From Candidatus Kapaibacterium sp. (lineage in GTDB: Bacteria > Bacteroidota > Ignavibacteria > Kapaibacteriales > Kapaibacteriaceae): 64,000 bases of DNA. The notes beneath the pieces are model-generated. The model worked only from the letters and a program-made list of their open reading frames with translations, made no database searches and was not told the DNA's origin. This document shows, piece after piece, positions 30,981 through 41,289 of this stretch; positions within the stretch are counted from its first letter, which is position 1, and every line of letters begins with the position of its first letter. Position numbers and translations under genes: made by a program. The DNA is taken from the NCBI GenBank assembly GCA_030833725.1, contig JAURGP010000002.1, forward strand, positions 34,261-98,260, read 5' to 3'.

Positions 30981-31724
30981 TTAGTACTTCACACCATGCT
31001 CGTTTACGAGCACCCGTATACACGAGCGGCGGTTGTACTCTTTGGCATACGATAGTGCCGTACGGGTGCTGTAATCCATCAGGGTTGGATCTGCTCCCAT
31101 CTTCAATAGGAGTCGGAGCATTTCGTACTCACCGTGGACACATACCAACATGGCAGGTGTCCTACCCATGAGGTCGCGGGTGTTGGGATCTGCACCCCGA
31201 TCCAACAACTCCGTCATCACGTTCATGTTCTTAGATCCACAGGCAATCATCAGGGCGGTATTGCCCTTGCGGTCTCGAAACTCCGTGGCCGCACCCGCGT
31301 CGAGCAGCGCTGTCGCAACGTTCGTTGCACCAGAGGTTGCTGCTACCATGAGCGGCGTCCTACCAGCAGAGTCGAACACGTTGGGTTTGGCACCAGCAGA
31401 GATCAACAACGGTGCTACGGCATCACTCACGTTGTACGCAGCGGCATGCAGTGCTGTCATTCCATTGAAAGATCCCATCGTTGGATCGGCACCGTGCTTC
31501 AGTAGGAGCTCAACCATGGCGCTATCGTTTGCAATCGATGCGACCATCAACCCAGTAATGCCAATATCGTCCTGTTCGTTCACATCTGCCGAACCAGCAA
31601 CCAATAACGACGACACACGGTTCGCATCGCCGGTGGAAACAGCCTCGACAAAGGCCTGAGCGTCCGCATGTGAAGTGAACACCCACAGGAATACGACTGC
31701 TGTAACAAGGCGAGCAAGGATCAT
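30981..31724 (-). CDS. secreted ankyrin-repeat protein
   Basis: Repeated ankyrin units (DDIGITGLMVASIANDSAMVELLLKHGADPT; DSAGRTPLMVAATSGATNVATALLDAGAA); signal peptide. Confidence 0.9.
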   Translation of the reverse strand: MILARLVTAVVFLWVFTSHADAQAFVEAVSTGDANRVSSLLVAGSADVNEQDDIGITGLMVASIANDSAMVELLLKHGADPTMGSFNGMTALHAAAYNVSDAVAPLLISAGAKPNVFDSAGRTPLMVAATSGATNVATALLDAGAATEFRDRKGNTALMIACGSKNMNVMTELLDRGADPNTRDLMGRTPAMLVCVHGEYEMLRLLLKMGADPTLMDYSTRTALSYAKEYNRRSCIRVLVNEHGVKY

Positions 31725-31728
31725 ACGA

Positions 31729-32349
31729 CTATAGCCCCTGCCGCTGCAGGAAGATTCCTTTATCCACCTTGGCAAAGAAGTCCTGATAGAACTTCATATC
31801 GTCGATGGTGTAGACCTCTGCCTGCACACCGTTGTTATCCAGGATCTTGGCCAGAAAATTGGCGCGTACGCGAGAGCGCTTACCAATCTCCGATACGTTG
31901 ATGCTTACCTCGATCACCTTGAACTTGTTATACCGGCTGTCGGTAGTTGTGGTGCTCCGCTGCGACTGCGCCCGACCCTTGGTTCTAAAGATCTGATTAA
32001 AGATCTCCTCCCACGCGTCACCAGTGTTGTTGTTGGCAGTATTGGAAGCACGCGTTCCACCGGACAGTTGGAGTTCCTTGGTTGCTGTGAGGAGCCCTAG
32101 GTCGATCACGGCATTCTTCACCACAAAACCGTCGTCCTGCAGAACATTCAACACGGCCTTCAGCACCAGTTTCGTGTCGTTGGTGTCGAACTCGCGGGTC
32201 TGGAACTCCCGAACCTCCAGCTGAGTCTTCGGTGCAGGAGATTGCCGTGGTCCGTTGATGATGGTACAGGCCGATGTACCCCCAACGAGGAGCACCACCA
32301 CAACGAACCCTTCTAGCAAGCGTTTGAGCACAGAACGTCCCTTTCTCAA
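31729..32349 (-). CDS. hypothetical lipoprotein
   Basis: Lipobox VGGTSAC; tightly spaced with neighbours. Confidence 0.7.
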   Translation of the reverse strand: MRKGRSVLKRLLEGFVVVVLLVGGTSACTIINGPRQSPAPKTQLEVREFQTREFDTNDTKLVLKAVLNVLQDDGFVVKNAVIDLGLLTATKELQLSGGTRASNTANNNTGDAWEEIFNQIFRTKGRAQSQRSTTTTDSRYNKFKVIEVSINVSEIGKRSRVRANFLAKILDNNGVQAEVYTIDDMKFYQDFFAKVDKGIFLQRQGL

Positions 32350-32762
32350 AACTTGCTTTGGTGGTAGGTGTACGAGTCAACCTTCATATCGGTGTTGAAG
32401 CGAATCACTACTGTCAGCGTCCGTTGCGTGGTACTGCTTGCTCCAGACCGATTTGAAAACCCACCGAGAATCAAGAAGAGTGAGTTTTGCGACTGCGAGT
32501 AAGAAGCCTCGGTGGCGATTTTATCATACACCCACGTTTCCCGTTCGTTTTCATCCCGGGTTACGATGTTAGGAGATCCGAGGGCCTCGGCAACTTCGGC
32601 ACCCGACATTCCCTTGCGGATCTCTTTCTGTACGACCCCTACCGTCATCTCCCGTTCCCGGGTTGACGTAAGATCGTTACGGTTATCCTGGACTGTGCGG
32701 CACGACGGAATCGTGGTGGCAAGCAACGCACAACAGGCAAGAATCGCCAATGCTGGTTTCAT
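32346..32762 (-). CDS. hypothetical lipoprotein (SmpA/OmlA-like C-terminal region)
   Basis: Lipobox ATTIPSC; IRKGMSGAEVAEALGSPNIVTRDENERETWVYD resembles SmpA/OmlA. Confidence 0.68.
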   Translation of the reverse strand: MKPALAILACCALLATTIPSCRTVQDNRNDLTSTREREMTVGVVQKEIRKGMSGAEVAEALGSPNIVTRDENERETWVYDKIATEASYSQSQNSLFLILGGFSNRSGASSTTQRTLTVVIRFNTDMKVDSYTYHQSKF

Positions 32763-32802
32763 AATCGATCCGAGATGAAAGAAACGATACAATTCTACGG
32801 CT

Positions 32803-33600
32803 TCAGAAGTGACCAATCACTCCCAAGTTGAACATCACCATGCGTGGTGACGGCACCAATACCTGCTCGATTGTATAGGAACCCGCATCCAACTGGAAGG
32901 CGGGGATAGCTACATCCGTGTTCCGCAGGTACCGGAAGCGTACATCAATCGCCACGCGCTCCACCTCATCGGGAATGGTGATGATGTTTGCCAGTGTCAC
33001 CATCACACCAGCCCCGATCCCATACGTCCAGCTAGCATTGGTTTCTGGCTGAGGGCCCGTAAACGTGGTGTTCTGATCAACACGTGTTGGTCTGACTTCG
33101 GCCGAGGTGGAAAACAACGAAAAGCCCCCTACCCCTTCCACGTATGGAAAGAAGGTGTTCATCAGATTGGGCTGAAACCGCACTCCAACCGTAACAGGGA
33201 TGTGGACGTTCTGCGATTCTAGGCGGTATTCGGTCCGCTGGTAAGAACCGCTCCCCATAAAGTTCACGGCAAACTGCCCCGTAATGGCCAGGGGAATCGG
33301 ATCGAAGTAGTATGCCACATCGAAGCCTAGGCCATACCCCACAGATGGTGCATCCAGACTCTGGTAGGCCGAGCGGAGTGAATCCTGCGGATTCACTACC
33401 ATAAAGTTCATCCCGAACATCCAGTTCAGCGGCTGATCCATGAGATAGTCGATCGTAGCCTGATCCAAGGTGTCCGGAACCTCGGCTGTTGTTTGCTGGG
33501 CACTGGCAAGCGGCACGACTGCCAACCATGCAAGCATCACACCAACGGTATACCTGAGCGTTTTCACCTCACAAGATCGGGCAAGAAATCGAAAAAACAT
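32803..33600 (-). CDS. outer-membrane beta-barrel protein
   Basis: Signal peptide plus alternating beta-strand pattern ending in FNLGVIGHF. Confidence 0.7.
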   Translation of the reverse strand: MFFRFLARSCEVKTLRYTVGVMLAWLAVVPLASAQQTTAEVPDTLDQATIDYLMDQPLNWMFGMNFMVVNPQDSLRSAYQSLDAPSVGYGLGFDVAYYFDPIPLAITGQFAVNFMGSGSYQRTEYRLESQNVHIPVTVGVRFQPNLMNTFFPYVEGVGGFSLFSTSAEVRPTRVDQNTTFTGPQPETNASWTYGIGAGVMVTLANIITIPDEVERVAIDVRFRYLRNTDVAIPAFQLDAGSYTIEQVLVPSPRMVMFNLGVIGHF

Positions 33601-33702
33601 CGGCGTTTTAACATGTGGTTACGCCGCCCACGTCACGAGACGATAACGTGCAGGAGCCCATGATAGCTCGGAGTTTTGTGTACGATTTCGGGGGGAATCC
33701 GT

Positions 33703-34584
33703 ATGAACCGACGAACAGCGCTATCGCTCCTAGGTCTGGGTGCAGCATCTCTAGCCATTGGTCTGAAGCCATTAATTGCCGAAGCTTCATCTGCAGTGTG
33801 GGCATGTTGGATAGGTCATTCCACCGTCCTGCTCAGACTGGGATCGACGTGGGTACTCACAGATCCGGTCATGTTCGATGCCTATGGCGTAAACGTGCTT
33901 GGAATGACTCTTGGCCCGCGCAGAATCGTGCCACCAGCCATCACGATCGATCGTATCCCACGGCCAGACCTGGTGCTGCTTTCGCACGCCCATATGGATC
34001 ACATGGATCGCCGTACGCTCACAGCCCTTGCAGATATGTATCCCGGTGAGATTGACGTGATCACAGCAACGAATACTGCCGATGTGATCCGAGACCTTCC
34101 GTGGAGAGCACTCAACGAGATGGATTGGGGTGAACACGCATCATTACACGGTATCGAGTTGACAGCCTTGCGCGTGCAACACAATGGAGCACGGATGCCC
34201 GGAGAACCGTGTCGATCCGCCGGGTATCGGCGAACGGGACGCAGCTACAATGGATACTACATCAACTACGACGGTCGCGGTTTGGTGTTTGCCGGCGACA
34301 CGGCCTACACAACGTTGTTTCGCGACGTGAAAAAACCTGTCCACCTAGCCATGATGCCTATTGGTGCCTACGGGACATGCCGAGATGTACACTGTACACC
34401 AGAGGAAGCCCTGGCAATGGCGGAAATGATGAAGGCTGAATCAGTGATGCCTATTCATCACAGTACCTTCAATCAGCTCGAAGAGCCCCTTACAGAACCT
34501 CTCGAACGTTTGCGCATTGTTCAATCGTACTCACCCGAACTTTCGGTGGTAGCCACCAGACAAGGGCAAACGTTTCAGGTGTAG
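33703..34584 (+). CDS. secreted MBL-fold metal-dependent hydrolase
   Basis: MNRRTALSLLGLGAASLAIG; CWIGHSTVLLRLGSTWVLTDPV; LLSHAHMDHMD; FAGDTAYTTLF. Confidence 0.88.
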   Translation: MNRRTALSLLGLGAASLAIGLKPLIAEASSAVWACWIGHSTVLLRLGSTWVLTDPVMFDAYGVNVLGMTLGPRRIVPPAITIDRIPRPDLVLLSHAHMDHMDRRTLTALADMYPGEIDVITATNTADVIRDLPWRALNEMDWGEHASLHGIELTALRVQHNGARMPGEPCRSAGYRRTGRSYNGYYINYDGRGLVFAGDTAYTTLFRDVKKPVHLAMMPIGAYGTCRDVHCTPEEALAMAEMMKAESVMPIHHSTFNQLEEPLTEPLERLRIVQSYSPELSVVATRQGQTFQV

Positions 34585-34601
34585 CTACTGTAACTTGTGT
34601 C

Positions 34602-35903
34602 ATGGCTACCACGACGGTTTCGATGACGCCCCCTCTCGCCGATCGGATGCGGCCGACCACCATTAATCAAGTGGTTGGTCAGGAACATCTGTTGGGACAG
34701 GGTGGCCCAATTCAACGGTTTATCGAGCAAGGGGCTTTACCCTCGATGATCCTGTGGGGTCCGCCTGGAACGGGAAAGACCACGATTGCCCAGGCGATCT
34801 GTGCGTCGGCAGGCATCAAGATGGAGCGCTTGAGCGCTATCGAATCCGGTGTGAAGGACCTGCGCGCCGTGATTGAGCGCGCAGCTGCTGTGCCGTTGGA
34901 TCCGCGGAAGACCGTGGTGTTCATCGATGAGATTCATCGATTTACGAAGTCTCAACAGGACGCACTTCTCCATGCCGTGGAGCGGGGAGTGATTACCCTG
35001 ATCGGTGCAACCACCGAGAATCCCAGCTTCGAGGTGAATGCCGCCTTGTTGAGTAGGTGTCATGTGTATCGACTGCAATCTCTCACCGACGACCACCTTC
35101 GGGAGATCGTTGAGCGGGCCTGCAACACAGATACGGTCTTATCGGCGATGCACGTGGTGGTGGACGACTGGTCGGTGCTGCTGCAGTTGAGCGGAGGTGA
35201 TGCACGAAGTGCTCTCAACGCCTTGGAAACAGCTGCTTCGATTGCCGAGCCCGATCAGAATAGTGAGCGACACCTTACCGCAGAGGTTCTTCAGCGTGCT
35301 GTGCAACGCAAACTTGCCCGTTACGACCGCGCCGGAGAATCACACTACGATACAGCCTCGGCCCTGATCAAGAGTATGCGGGGAAGCGATCCCAATGCTG
35401 CTCTGCTCTACCTAGCCATCATGATTGATGCGGGCGAGGATCCCCTCTTCATCGCACGAAGGTTGATCATCTTTGCCAGCGAGGATATCGGAAATGCCGA
35501 TCCCCGTGCTCTGCCCCTTGCGACGGCTACATTCCAAGCGATTGAGCGCATCGGTATGCCAGAAGGCCGAATTCCACTAGCACAATGCGTCACGTTTCTT
35601 GCCAGCGCGCCGAAGTCCAATGCTTCGTACGTTGGTATCGGTGCAGCGCTAGAGGCCGTTCAGCGCACGGGTACAACCACGATTCCGCTCCATCTACGAA
35701 ACGCCCCAACGCACTTGATGAAAAGCGAGGGCTACGGCAAGGACTACATGTATCCGCACAACGCACCAGGACACTTCGTGCCAGGGGCAGAGTACTTCCC
35801 ACCGGAGGTGCCACCGATCAGCTTCTACCAGCCCGATGGGCAGGGGGCTGAGGCAGCAGTGTTGGAGAGATTACGCCAGTGGTGGCCGGAGCGCTATCGC
35901 TGA
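34602..35903 (+). CDS. rarA: replication-associated recombination protein A (RarA/MgsA)
   Basis: [27 protein letters not shown]...[15 protein letters not shown]...[46 protein letters not shown]. Confidence 0.95.
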   Translation: MATTTVSMTPPLADRMRPTTINQVVGQEHLLGQGGPIQRFIEQGALPSMILWGPPGTGKTTIAQAICASAGIKMERLSAIESGVKDLRAVIERAAAVPLDPRKTVVFIDEIHRFTKSQQDALLHAVERGVITLIGATTENPSFEVNAALLSRCHVYRLQSLTDDHLREIVERACNTDTVLSAMHVVVDDWSVLLQLSGGDARSALNALETAASIAEPDQNSERHLTAEVLQRAVQRKLARYDRAGESHYDTASALIKSMRGSDPNAALLYLAIMIDAGEDPLFIARRLIIFASEDIGNADPRALPLATATFQAIERIGMPEGRIPLAQCVTFLASAPKSNASYVGIGAALEAVQRTGTTTIPLHLRNAPTHLMKSEGYGKDYMYPHNAPGHFVPGAEYFPPEVPPISFYQPDGQGAEAAVLERLRQWWPERYR

Positions 35904-37045
35904 GTGCTATCGGTAGATTGTTGTCGTTCCTGCTCGGCTCGTTTCTTCGCCTCCCGAGCTCTCCGCTCTCGACGAAGTTTGTTGAAGTCGATACTCTCCC
36001 GCAGAGTAACGCCCTCGCGAATGTGGCCACGCTCTCGGATAATCTCCTCGGCGGTGACGTAGCGGGTCTTGTCGGGTAGTCCACCGCGAACCACATGAGG
36101 AATCTGTGAGATGGGGATCAGTGCTTCCTCAACGGCCATGGGATCGGCCGGGAGTTCCAGTTCAATGTCGCGGTTGCTGGTAAGGTCCAACCAAGGACCT
36201 CCCTTCTTTCGCGTGAAATCAAACACGTCGATGATCAGAATTGGTGTGCCTGTCATCGGAATGATGCGACGCGTCTCCTTGTTCACCGCACCTCGATCTA
36301 CCCACTTGTACAACCATTCCGCATCTGCCAGGAACTGACGCACGCAGCTATGCGACACCGGACGGCCCGGCATGTCGAACTGGTGAAAGGCACTACCGGC
36401 GTAGAGATGGAAGTTGACTGTGTACGGAAGAATCCATGTGGAGTCCAGAGAGCTCTTCCGAAGACGATCGATCCAGTTTACGGCATACCGGCCAGGGAGT
36501 GTTGGTTTGCGCTCTTCACCAGAGTTCACAGCGGCAAAGCGCACCAGCTTCCCAAACGCGTAGCAGCCATACGACTGCATAGCATTCGAGATGAGAACGA
36601 TCTTCGGAATCGTGTCTGCACCGGGATAGTAAGCCGGGAACACGGAGTAAGCGCGGAGATCCTCCATGAGTGTGTCCGGGATCAGAACCGTGTCGCCCAT
36701 GCGCACGTAGTGAATGTCCTTGCGGTTCACGGTGGTGAAGGCGCGGTAGTTCACCCAATTACTATCCGTCTTTCGAAATCTCCGGCGGATGCTGTCGAGG
36801 TCGTGTTTGGTGGCAACGGGAAATCGCTCGTATCGGATCCGCGGAAACACGCTTCGGAGTGAGTCCGTGTACTTCTCACCGAGCGTTTGCCGTACTACAC
36901 GAACAGAGTCCTTACGAACCGAATCCCGCTGTTCTGACGACAAGGTCACCGCGTTTTCTGCATCATCAGACTGGACGTCGCATCCCGTAGTCCAAACAAT
37001 AACGGTCAAGACGGCAATAAACCGGAGAAAGGTACTGGACTTCAT
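35894..37045 (-). CDS. L,D-transpeptidase-family lipoprotein
   Basis: LPGRYAVNWIDRLRKSS...YAGSAFHQFDMPGRPVSHSCVRQFLADAEWLYKWVD; lipobox VWTTGC. Confidence 0.83.
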   Translation of the reverse strand: MKSSTFLRFIAVLTVIVWTTGCDVQSDDAENAVTLSSEQRDSVRKDSVRVVRQTLGEKYTDSLRSVFPRIRYERFPVATKHDLDSIRRRFRKTDSNWVNYRAFTTVNRKDIHYVRMGDTVLIPDTLMEDLRAYSVFPAYYPGADTIPKIVLISNAMQSYGCYAFGKLVRFAAVNSGEERKPTLPGRYAVNWIDRLRKSSLDSTWILPYTVNFHLYAGSAFHQFDMPGRPVSHSCVRQFLADAEWLYKWVDRGAVNKETRRIIPMTGTPILIIDVFDFTRKKGGPWLDLTSNRDIELELPADPMAVEEALIPISQIPHVVRGGLPDKTRYVTAEEIIRERGHIREGVTLRESIDFNKLRRERRAREAKKRAEQERQQSTDSTQR

Positions 37046-37056
37046 AATTTGGCGGG

Positions 37057-37869
37057 ATGAAGAGAATCTTCCTAGTGCTGGCTGTTGTGATCTCCGGATG
37101 GGTATCCGGATGGATGACGGCCTGTACACCTGAAGAGGTAGACATTCCGGAACGGGCTCCCGAGCCAGTAGCAAGCGCTGTGCCGATTCGTACTGCGAGC
37201 GTAGCAGAACGTTTTCCCCACAGTGAACGTGCATTCACCCAGGGCTTACTTGTCCATCAGGGTCGGATCCTAGAGAGTGTTGGGCAGAATGGTCAGTCAG
37301 CTCTGCGGCAGGTAGACCTTGCTACCGGTAAGGAGCTACGCCGCATTCCGCTGGGTACGGAATATTTTGCTGAAGGCTTGGCTGTAGCCGATGGTAAGGT
37401 GTTTCAGCTGACGTGGTTGAATCAGCGGTGTTTTATCTACGATGCACGAACACTCAATCGGATCGACAGTGTGCCCTATCTCGGTGAAGGCTGGGGTCTT
37501 GCCACCGATGGTTCCGTGTTGTACATGAGCAACGGCACCAACATGATCACCGTGCGGAACCCCGCGGACTTTCAGGTAGTTCGCACCATCAGTGTTACAC
37601 GTAACGGTTCGGCTCAAACCAACTTGAATGAGTTGGAGTGGGTTGAGGGACGTCTCTGGGCTAATGTGTGGACGACCGACAACATCGTGTCCATCAACCC
37701 CTCTACAGGAGTGGTGGAAGAGGTGATCGACCTGTCCGCCGTCTATCCCGTAGCCGATCGCACACCCACAGCCGACGTCCTGAACGGCATTGCCTACGAT
37801 AGCACATCCGGAGCCATCTACGTCACTGGTAAGAATTGGCCCGAGCTCTACAGGATCGAAATCCGCTAG
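37057..37869 (+). CDS. glutaminyl-peptide cyclotransferase
   Basis: FPHSERAFTQGLLVHQGRILESVGQNGQSALRQVDLATGK...YFAEGLAVADGKVFQLTWLNQRCFIYD. Confidence 0.9.
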   Translation: MKRIFLVLAVVISGWVSGWMTACTPEEVDIPERAPEPVASAVPIRTASVAERFPHSERAFTQGLLVHQGRILESVGQNGQSALRQVDLATGKELRRIPLGTEYFAEGLAVADGKVFQLTWLNQRCFIYDARTLNRIDSVPYLGEGWGLATDGSVLYMSNGTNMITVRNPADFQVVRTISVTRNGSAQTNLNELEWVEGRLWANVWTTDNIVSINPSTGVVEEVIDLSAVYPVADRTPTADVLNGIAYDSTSGAIYVTGKNWPELYRIEIR

Positions 37870-37993
37870 TCCTGACCACCCTGTTTTCTCTCGTTTGTCC
37901 CAAACGACCTCCATTGTAGTACGGTGAGAACCCAGCCCGTTGATTGGCTGGATCGTTCTCCCACTACTCTTCCATTACTCGATGGAGGTCGCC

Positions 37994-40900
37994 ATGCGAT
38001 CCCTTGTTCGGCTGGCGCTGACCGTGCTACTCTGCGCCGGTACAGTTTCCACACCACCGCTACTCCTTTCTGCGCGGGCGCAGTCACCAAGCTTGGTGGT
38101 CCAGTTTCCCCGTGATGGTCTGGTTGACGTGTCCAACCAACCCACAATCACACTCACCTGTGCGGACTCGATTCTACCAGAGAGCATTTCGTTTGGTTAC
38201 CCTGACCATTCGGTAGGGGGCTTATCGGTACCCACAGTAACACTCGTGGAGGATCAGGGCTCGGGTGTAACGGTGTATGGGCGGTATGCCTTGGTGGACG
38301 ACCATACCCTGACGTTTCGCCCCTACCATCTTGCACCGAACACAACATACCGCGTAACAGTAAGGGGTGTAACAGCTTACGTAACCAGACCCATTGCTGG
38401 TCCGGTGGTCCTACCCGAGGTGACCTGGCGCTTTACCACTGCGGCAGAGATACCACGATATGTTTCCACCACGCTCGACGAAGCCCCCTACCTCGGCTGC
38501 CAGGAGCCGATTGAGATCCGTTTTTCGGGTGATATCACGAAGGGATGGAGACATCCAGAGCGGTTCGTGCAGTTGCTGGATGTAACAAATCACGCTTTTT
38601 CAGCACCCATCCTCTGCCCTGTAGACGTCACAAGTACCTCTATGCGACTGCTCCCTCCAGAAGGTGGGTGGCCGCCCGGAGCCTTGGTGAACCTCGTGGT
38701 AGACCCCTCATCCCTGACGGGAGACCCCCTGGACCGACACGAGACGACTATCCAGGTACGATCGGCTGGAAGGCTTGATTTTACGGTGATTGAGCAAGAT
38801 GGCGACACTCTTCCGGACGATCTTATTGCCATGTATGACAGCCTGGATCGCGTGATTACGGCTGGTGAGTACGCTCTGGCTCCGCTGGAGTACAAGCGTG
38901 GATTGTACCGTTTTGTGGGTTGGAAAAGCCCCATCAAAAACCTGAATCTAGAGACTCCAACCCGTGTAACAATTTCATGTGATCTGTTACTCGCAAAGAT
39001 CCCTATCACCGCGATTGTTGACCACATCGACTCAATCTCCATGACGATCGTAGCGGGGGATGGTGGTGTGGTAGAGATCTATGATCAAGCTGATAGTCTA
39101 CATGCCCGAGTAACAGACACCCTCATACTCGGCTTCGGGTCGGAAACAGCGAGCATGCGGCTTGTTGCACGACCCGACAGTGGTTATCGCTTTGCAGCGT
39201 GGTCTGCCCCCTCCTCCACGTTGCACGCCAGCACCTCCCCCGTGATCGTCGTGAACCTCACGCTGGCCCAACATCTCCAGGCCGTGCAGGCAGGTTCCGG
39301 GATTCCCACTGTCTTCACGCCCGGATTTACCCCAAACTTCAACCCCGTCAATCCGAACAATCCGACCAACAGTCCGATCGGAGAGCAGTATCGTCTTGTG
39401 GCGTCCATCACCACGCCGAATCCGGAGCCCGGATACGATCACAACGACGGAGCGTTCTTCACCACGCGCCGAGAGTTCGAGGACGTGAAAGCCCGTGTCG
39501 AGGAAGTATGTATCCAGGCCCAAACCTGTTGGCAAATCATCGGCTACACGATTACCGCCAGTGGAACAACCGTCTGGATTGATCCAGCAAACGAACTCTG
39601 CGTAGCAGCAAACCTCACCAACCCCGAGAATGCCATCACGTTCTACATCGAGCGGAAACCGATTCTGCTACGCATGGAACACATCGTGATGAACACCGAC
39701 GACCCCTCCTCTCGGATCATCGGCAAACGGCCACGCAGCGGAGAGTACGTGCAGGTTTCCCGACGTGTGAAAACTGTTACCGGAACAGATCGCTGGGAGC
39801 AGCTTATCTCGACGGTGTGCGAAGACAATCAACGCATTGCCTACAACCTCTATGAGTTTCGCTGCGGTGACGCCGTGCGATTCACCTGCAGAACCTTCAC
39901 ACAACGACAGCTCATCTGGCGGTTCTTCCAGGATCTGCCGGGTTACGTGATTCCCACCCTCGTTTCCTCAAATGATACGATCACCATCTACCAGATGGTG
40001 GTGGATGAACCACTGGCGCTGTTCAACGGCACCTCCTGTGCTGGAGTGCCGCTTCAGGAGCGCGAAATCCGTTTGCGGGCCTGTTTCCGTCAGGACTTCG
40101 GGGTGGAGGCCATTGGCATGAAGGTGCGTATTCCGCAAGGCTCGGACCGATCCAAGGCAACGTGGGAGTTCAGATACCGAGCGCCCGAGGTTCTGAGCGA
40201 CCTCGAAGACGACGAGCCGGCAGGAGGAAGACATATGGCATACTTCCCGAACTACGGTGCCGAGATCAAGGTGGTGTTCACCCAGCCCGTGGACATACGA
40301 ACACTCTACAACCGCGGTGCGATGGTGCAATCGAAGGGTAACATCCTGCCGAATGATCCCTCGCTGACTCTTCTCGATCACACGTTTTACACCTACAACG
40401 ACGAGCACGTTTCCTTCGAGCCCCTTGACGGTCGACTCCCTACCACGTTGGTGTTTCGACTATGCGATCCGCAAACCCGTCCCAGAGAACAAACCCTGTA
40501 TGGTGGCTACAACACCTTGCGCCTCTTTACCTCCATCACGTCCCTAGATGGGATACCGCTCCGTGCGGATGCCAACCTGCCGTTGGGCTACATGGAGCTT
40601 CCTCCGCTCTTCGTGGAGTGGGACCAAGTAAGCTTTGACTACGACGGCGACCCCGATTTCTGGTTTATCGAGAATGCTGGTGATACCTACCACGTGCTCT
40701 ATGGAGCCAACATCGCCAAGGACGGCTTTCACAACGTGGCTAGTACGGTCAAACGTATTCCGATCTGTGATGAGCAACAAGGCATCCCTCCGAACGAGTG
40801 CACGATTCCGTACTCGGACAAGGGTCCCGCCTACTCATTTGGCAACCGCGTTGTGTTTGCCGAGCCCAACTGGATGGACCATGCCGACATTCCGTGGTTG

Positions 40901-41260
40901 AATGTGGTCTCCTACGACGAGGACTGTAAAGATGTGGACGACTGTCTGATCAATCGCCTCCCGATGGTACTGGACGATCTCGAGCAACGCATCGAAAAGT
41001 ACCAGCAACCATATACCGGCGGTGCGGTGAGCAGCGAACAACTGCTGATCGAACTCCTGGGTGTTGGCGTAACAGCACTCCGATCCATCATCTACCCCGA
41101 CCAAGAGGATCAACACCTCGGCGAGGCCACCTTCCTAGAAGGACGCTCTACGCTGTGGGGGACGAAGACCTCAACTGCACCGTATGTCACGAGTCGACAC
41201 TCCAACGCTACCTATCGTTTTCGGTCAAGGTTTCTTCCTTTGAAGGCCGTGCTCCGCTAA
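37994..41260 (+). CDS. large secreted protein with Ig-like/adhesion-type repeats
   Basis: Signal peptide; PRDGLVDVSNQPTITLTC Ig-like; repeated ...YRFVGWKSP.../...YRFAAWSAP... motifs; about 1,088 aa. Confidence 0.75.
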   Translation: MRSLVRLALTVLLCAGTVSTPPLLLSARAQSPSLVVQFPRDGLVDVSNQPTITLTCADSILPESISFGYPDHSVGGLSVPTVTLVEDQGSGVTVYGRYALVDDHTLTFRPYHLAPNTTYRVTVRGVTAYVTRPIAGPVVLPEVTWRFTTAAEIPRYVSTTLDEAPYLGCQEPIEIRFSGDITKGWRHPERFVQLLDVTNHAFSAPILCPVDVTSTSMRLLPPEGGWPPGALVNLVVDPSSLTGDPLDRHETTIQVRSAGRLDFTVIEQDGDTLPDDLIAMYDSLDRVITAGEYALAPLEYKRGLYRFVGWKSPIKNLNLETPTRVTISCDLLLAKIPITAIVDHIDSISMTIVAGDGGVVEIYDQADSLHARVTDTLILGFGSETASMRLVARPDSGYRFAAWSAPSSTLHASTSPVIVVNLTLAQHLQAVQAGSGIPTVFTPGFTPNFNPVNPNNPTNSPIGEQYRLVASITTPNPEPGYDHNDGAFFTTRREFEDVKARVEEVCIQAQTCWQIIGYTITASGTTVWIDPANELCVAANLTNPENAITFYIERKPILLRMEHIVMNTDDPSSRIIGKRPRSGEYVQVSRRVKTVTGTDRWEQLISTVCEDNQRIAYNLYEFRCGDAVRFTCRTFTQRQLIWRFFQDLPGYVIPTLVSSNDTITIYQMVVDEPLALFNGTSCAGVPLQEREIRLRACFRQDFGVEAIGMKVRIPQGSDRSKATWEFRYRAPEVLSDLEDDEPAGGRHMAYFPNYGAEIKVVFTQPVDIRTLYNRGAMVQSKGNILPNDPSLTLLDHTFYTYNDEHVSFEPLDGRLPTTLVFRLCDPQTRPREQTLYGGYNTLRLFTSITSLDGIPLRADANLPLGYMELPPLFVEWDQVSFDYDGDPDFWFIENAGDTYHVLYGANIAKDGFHNVASTVKRIPICDEQQGIPPNECTIPYSDKGPAYSFGNRVVFAEPNWMDHADIPWLNVVSYDEDCKDVDDCLINRLPMVLDDLEQRIEKYQQPYTGGAVSSEQLLIELLGVGVTALRSIIYPDQEDQHLGEATFLEGRSTLWGTKTSTAPYVTSRHSNATYRFRSRFLPLKAVLR

Positions 41261-41289
41261 CCTCGTCGCATATCTCATCTGGAGGCATT

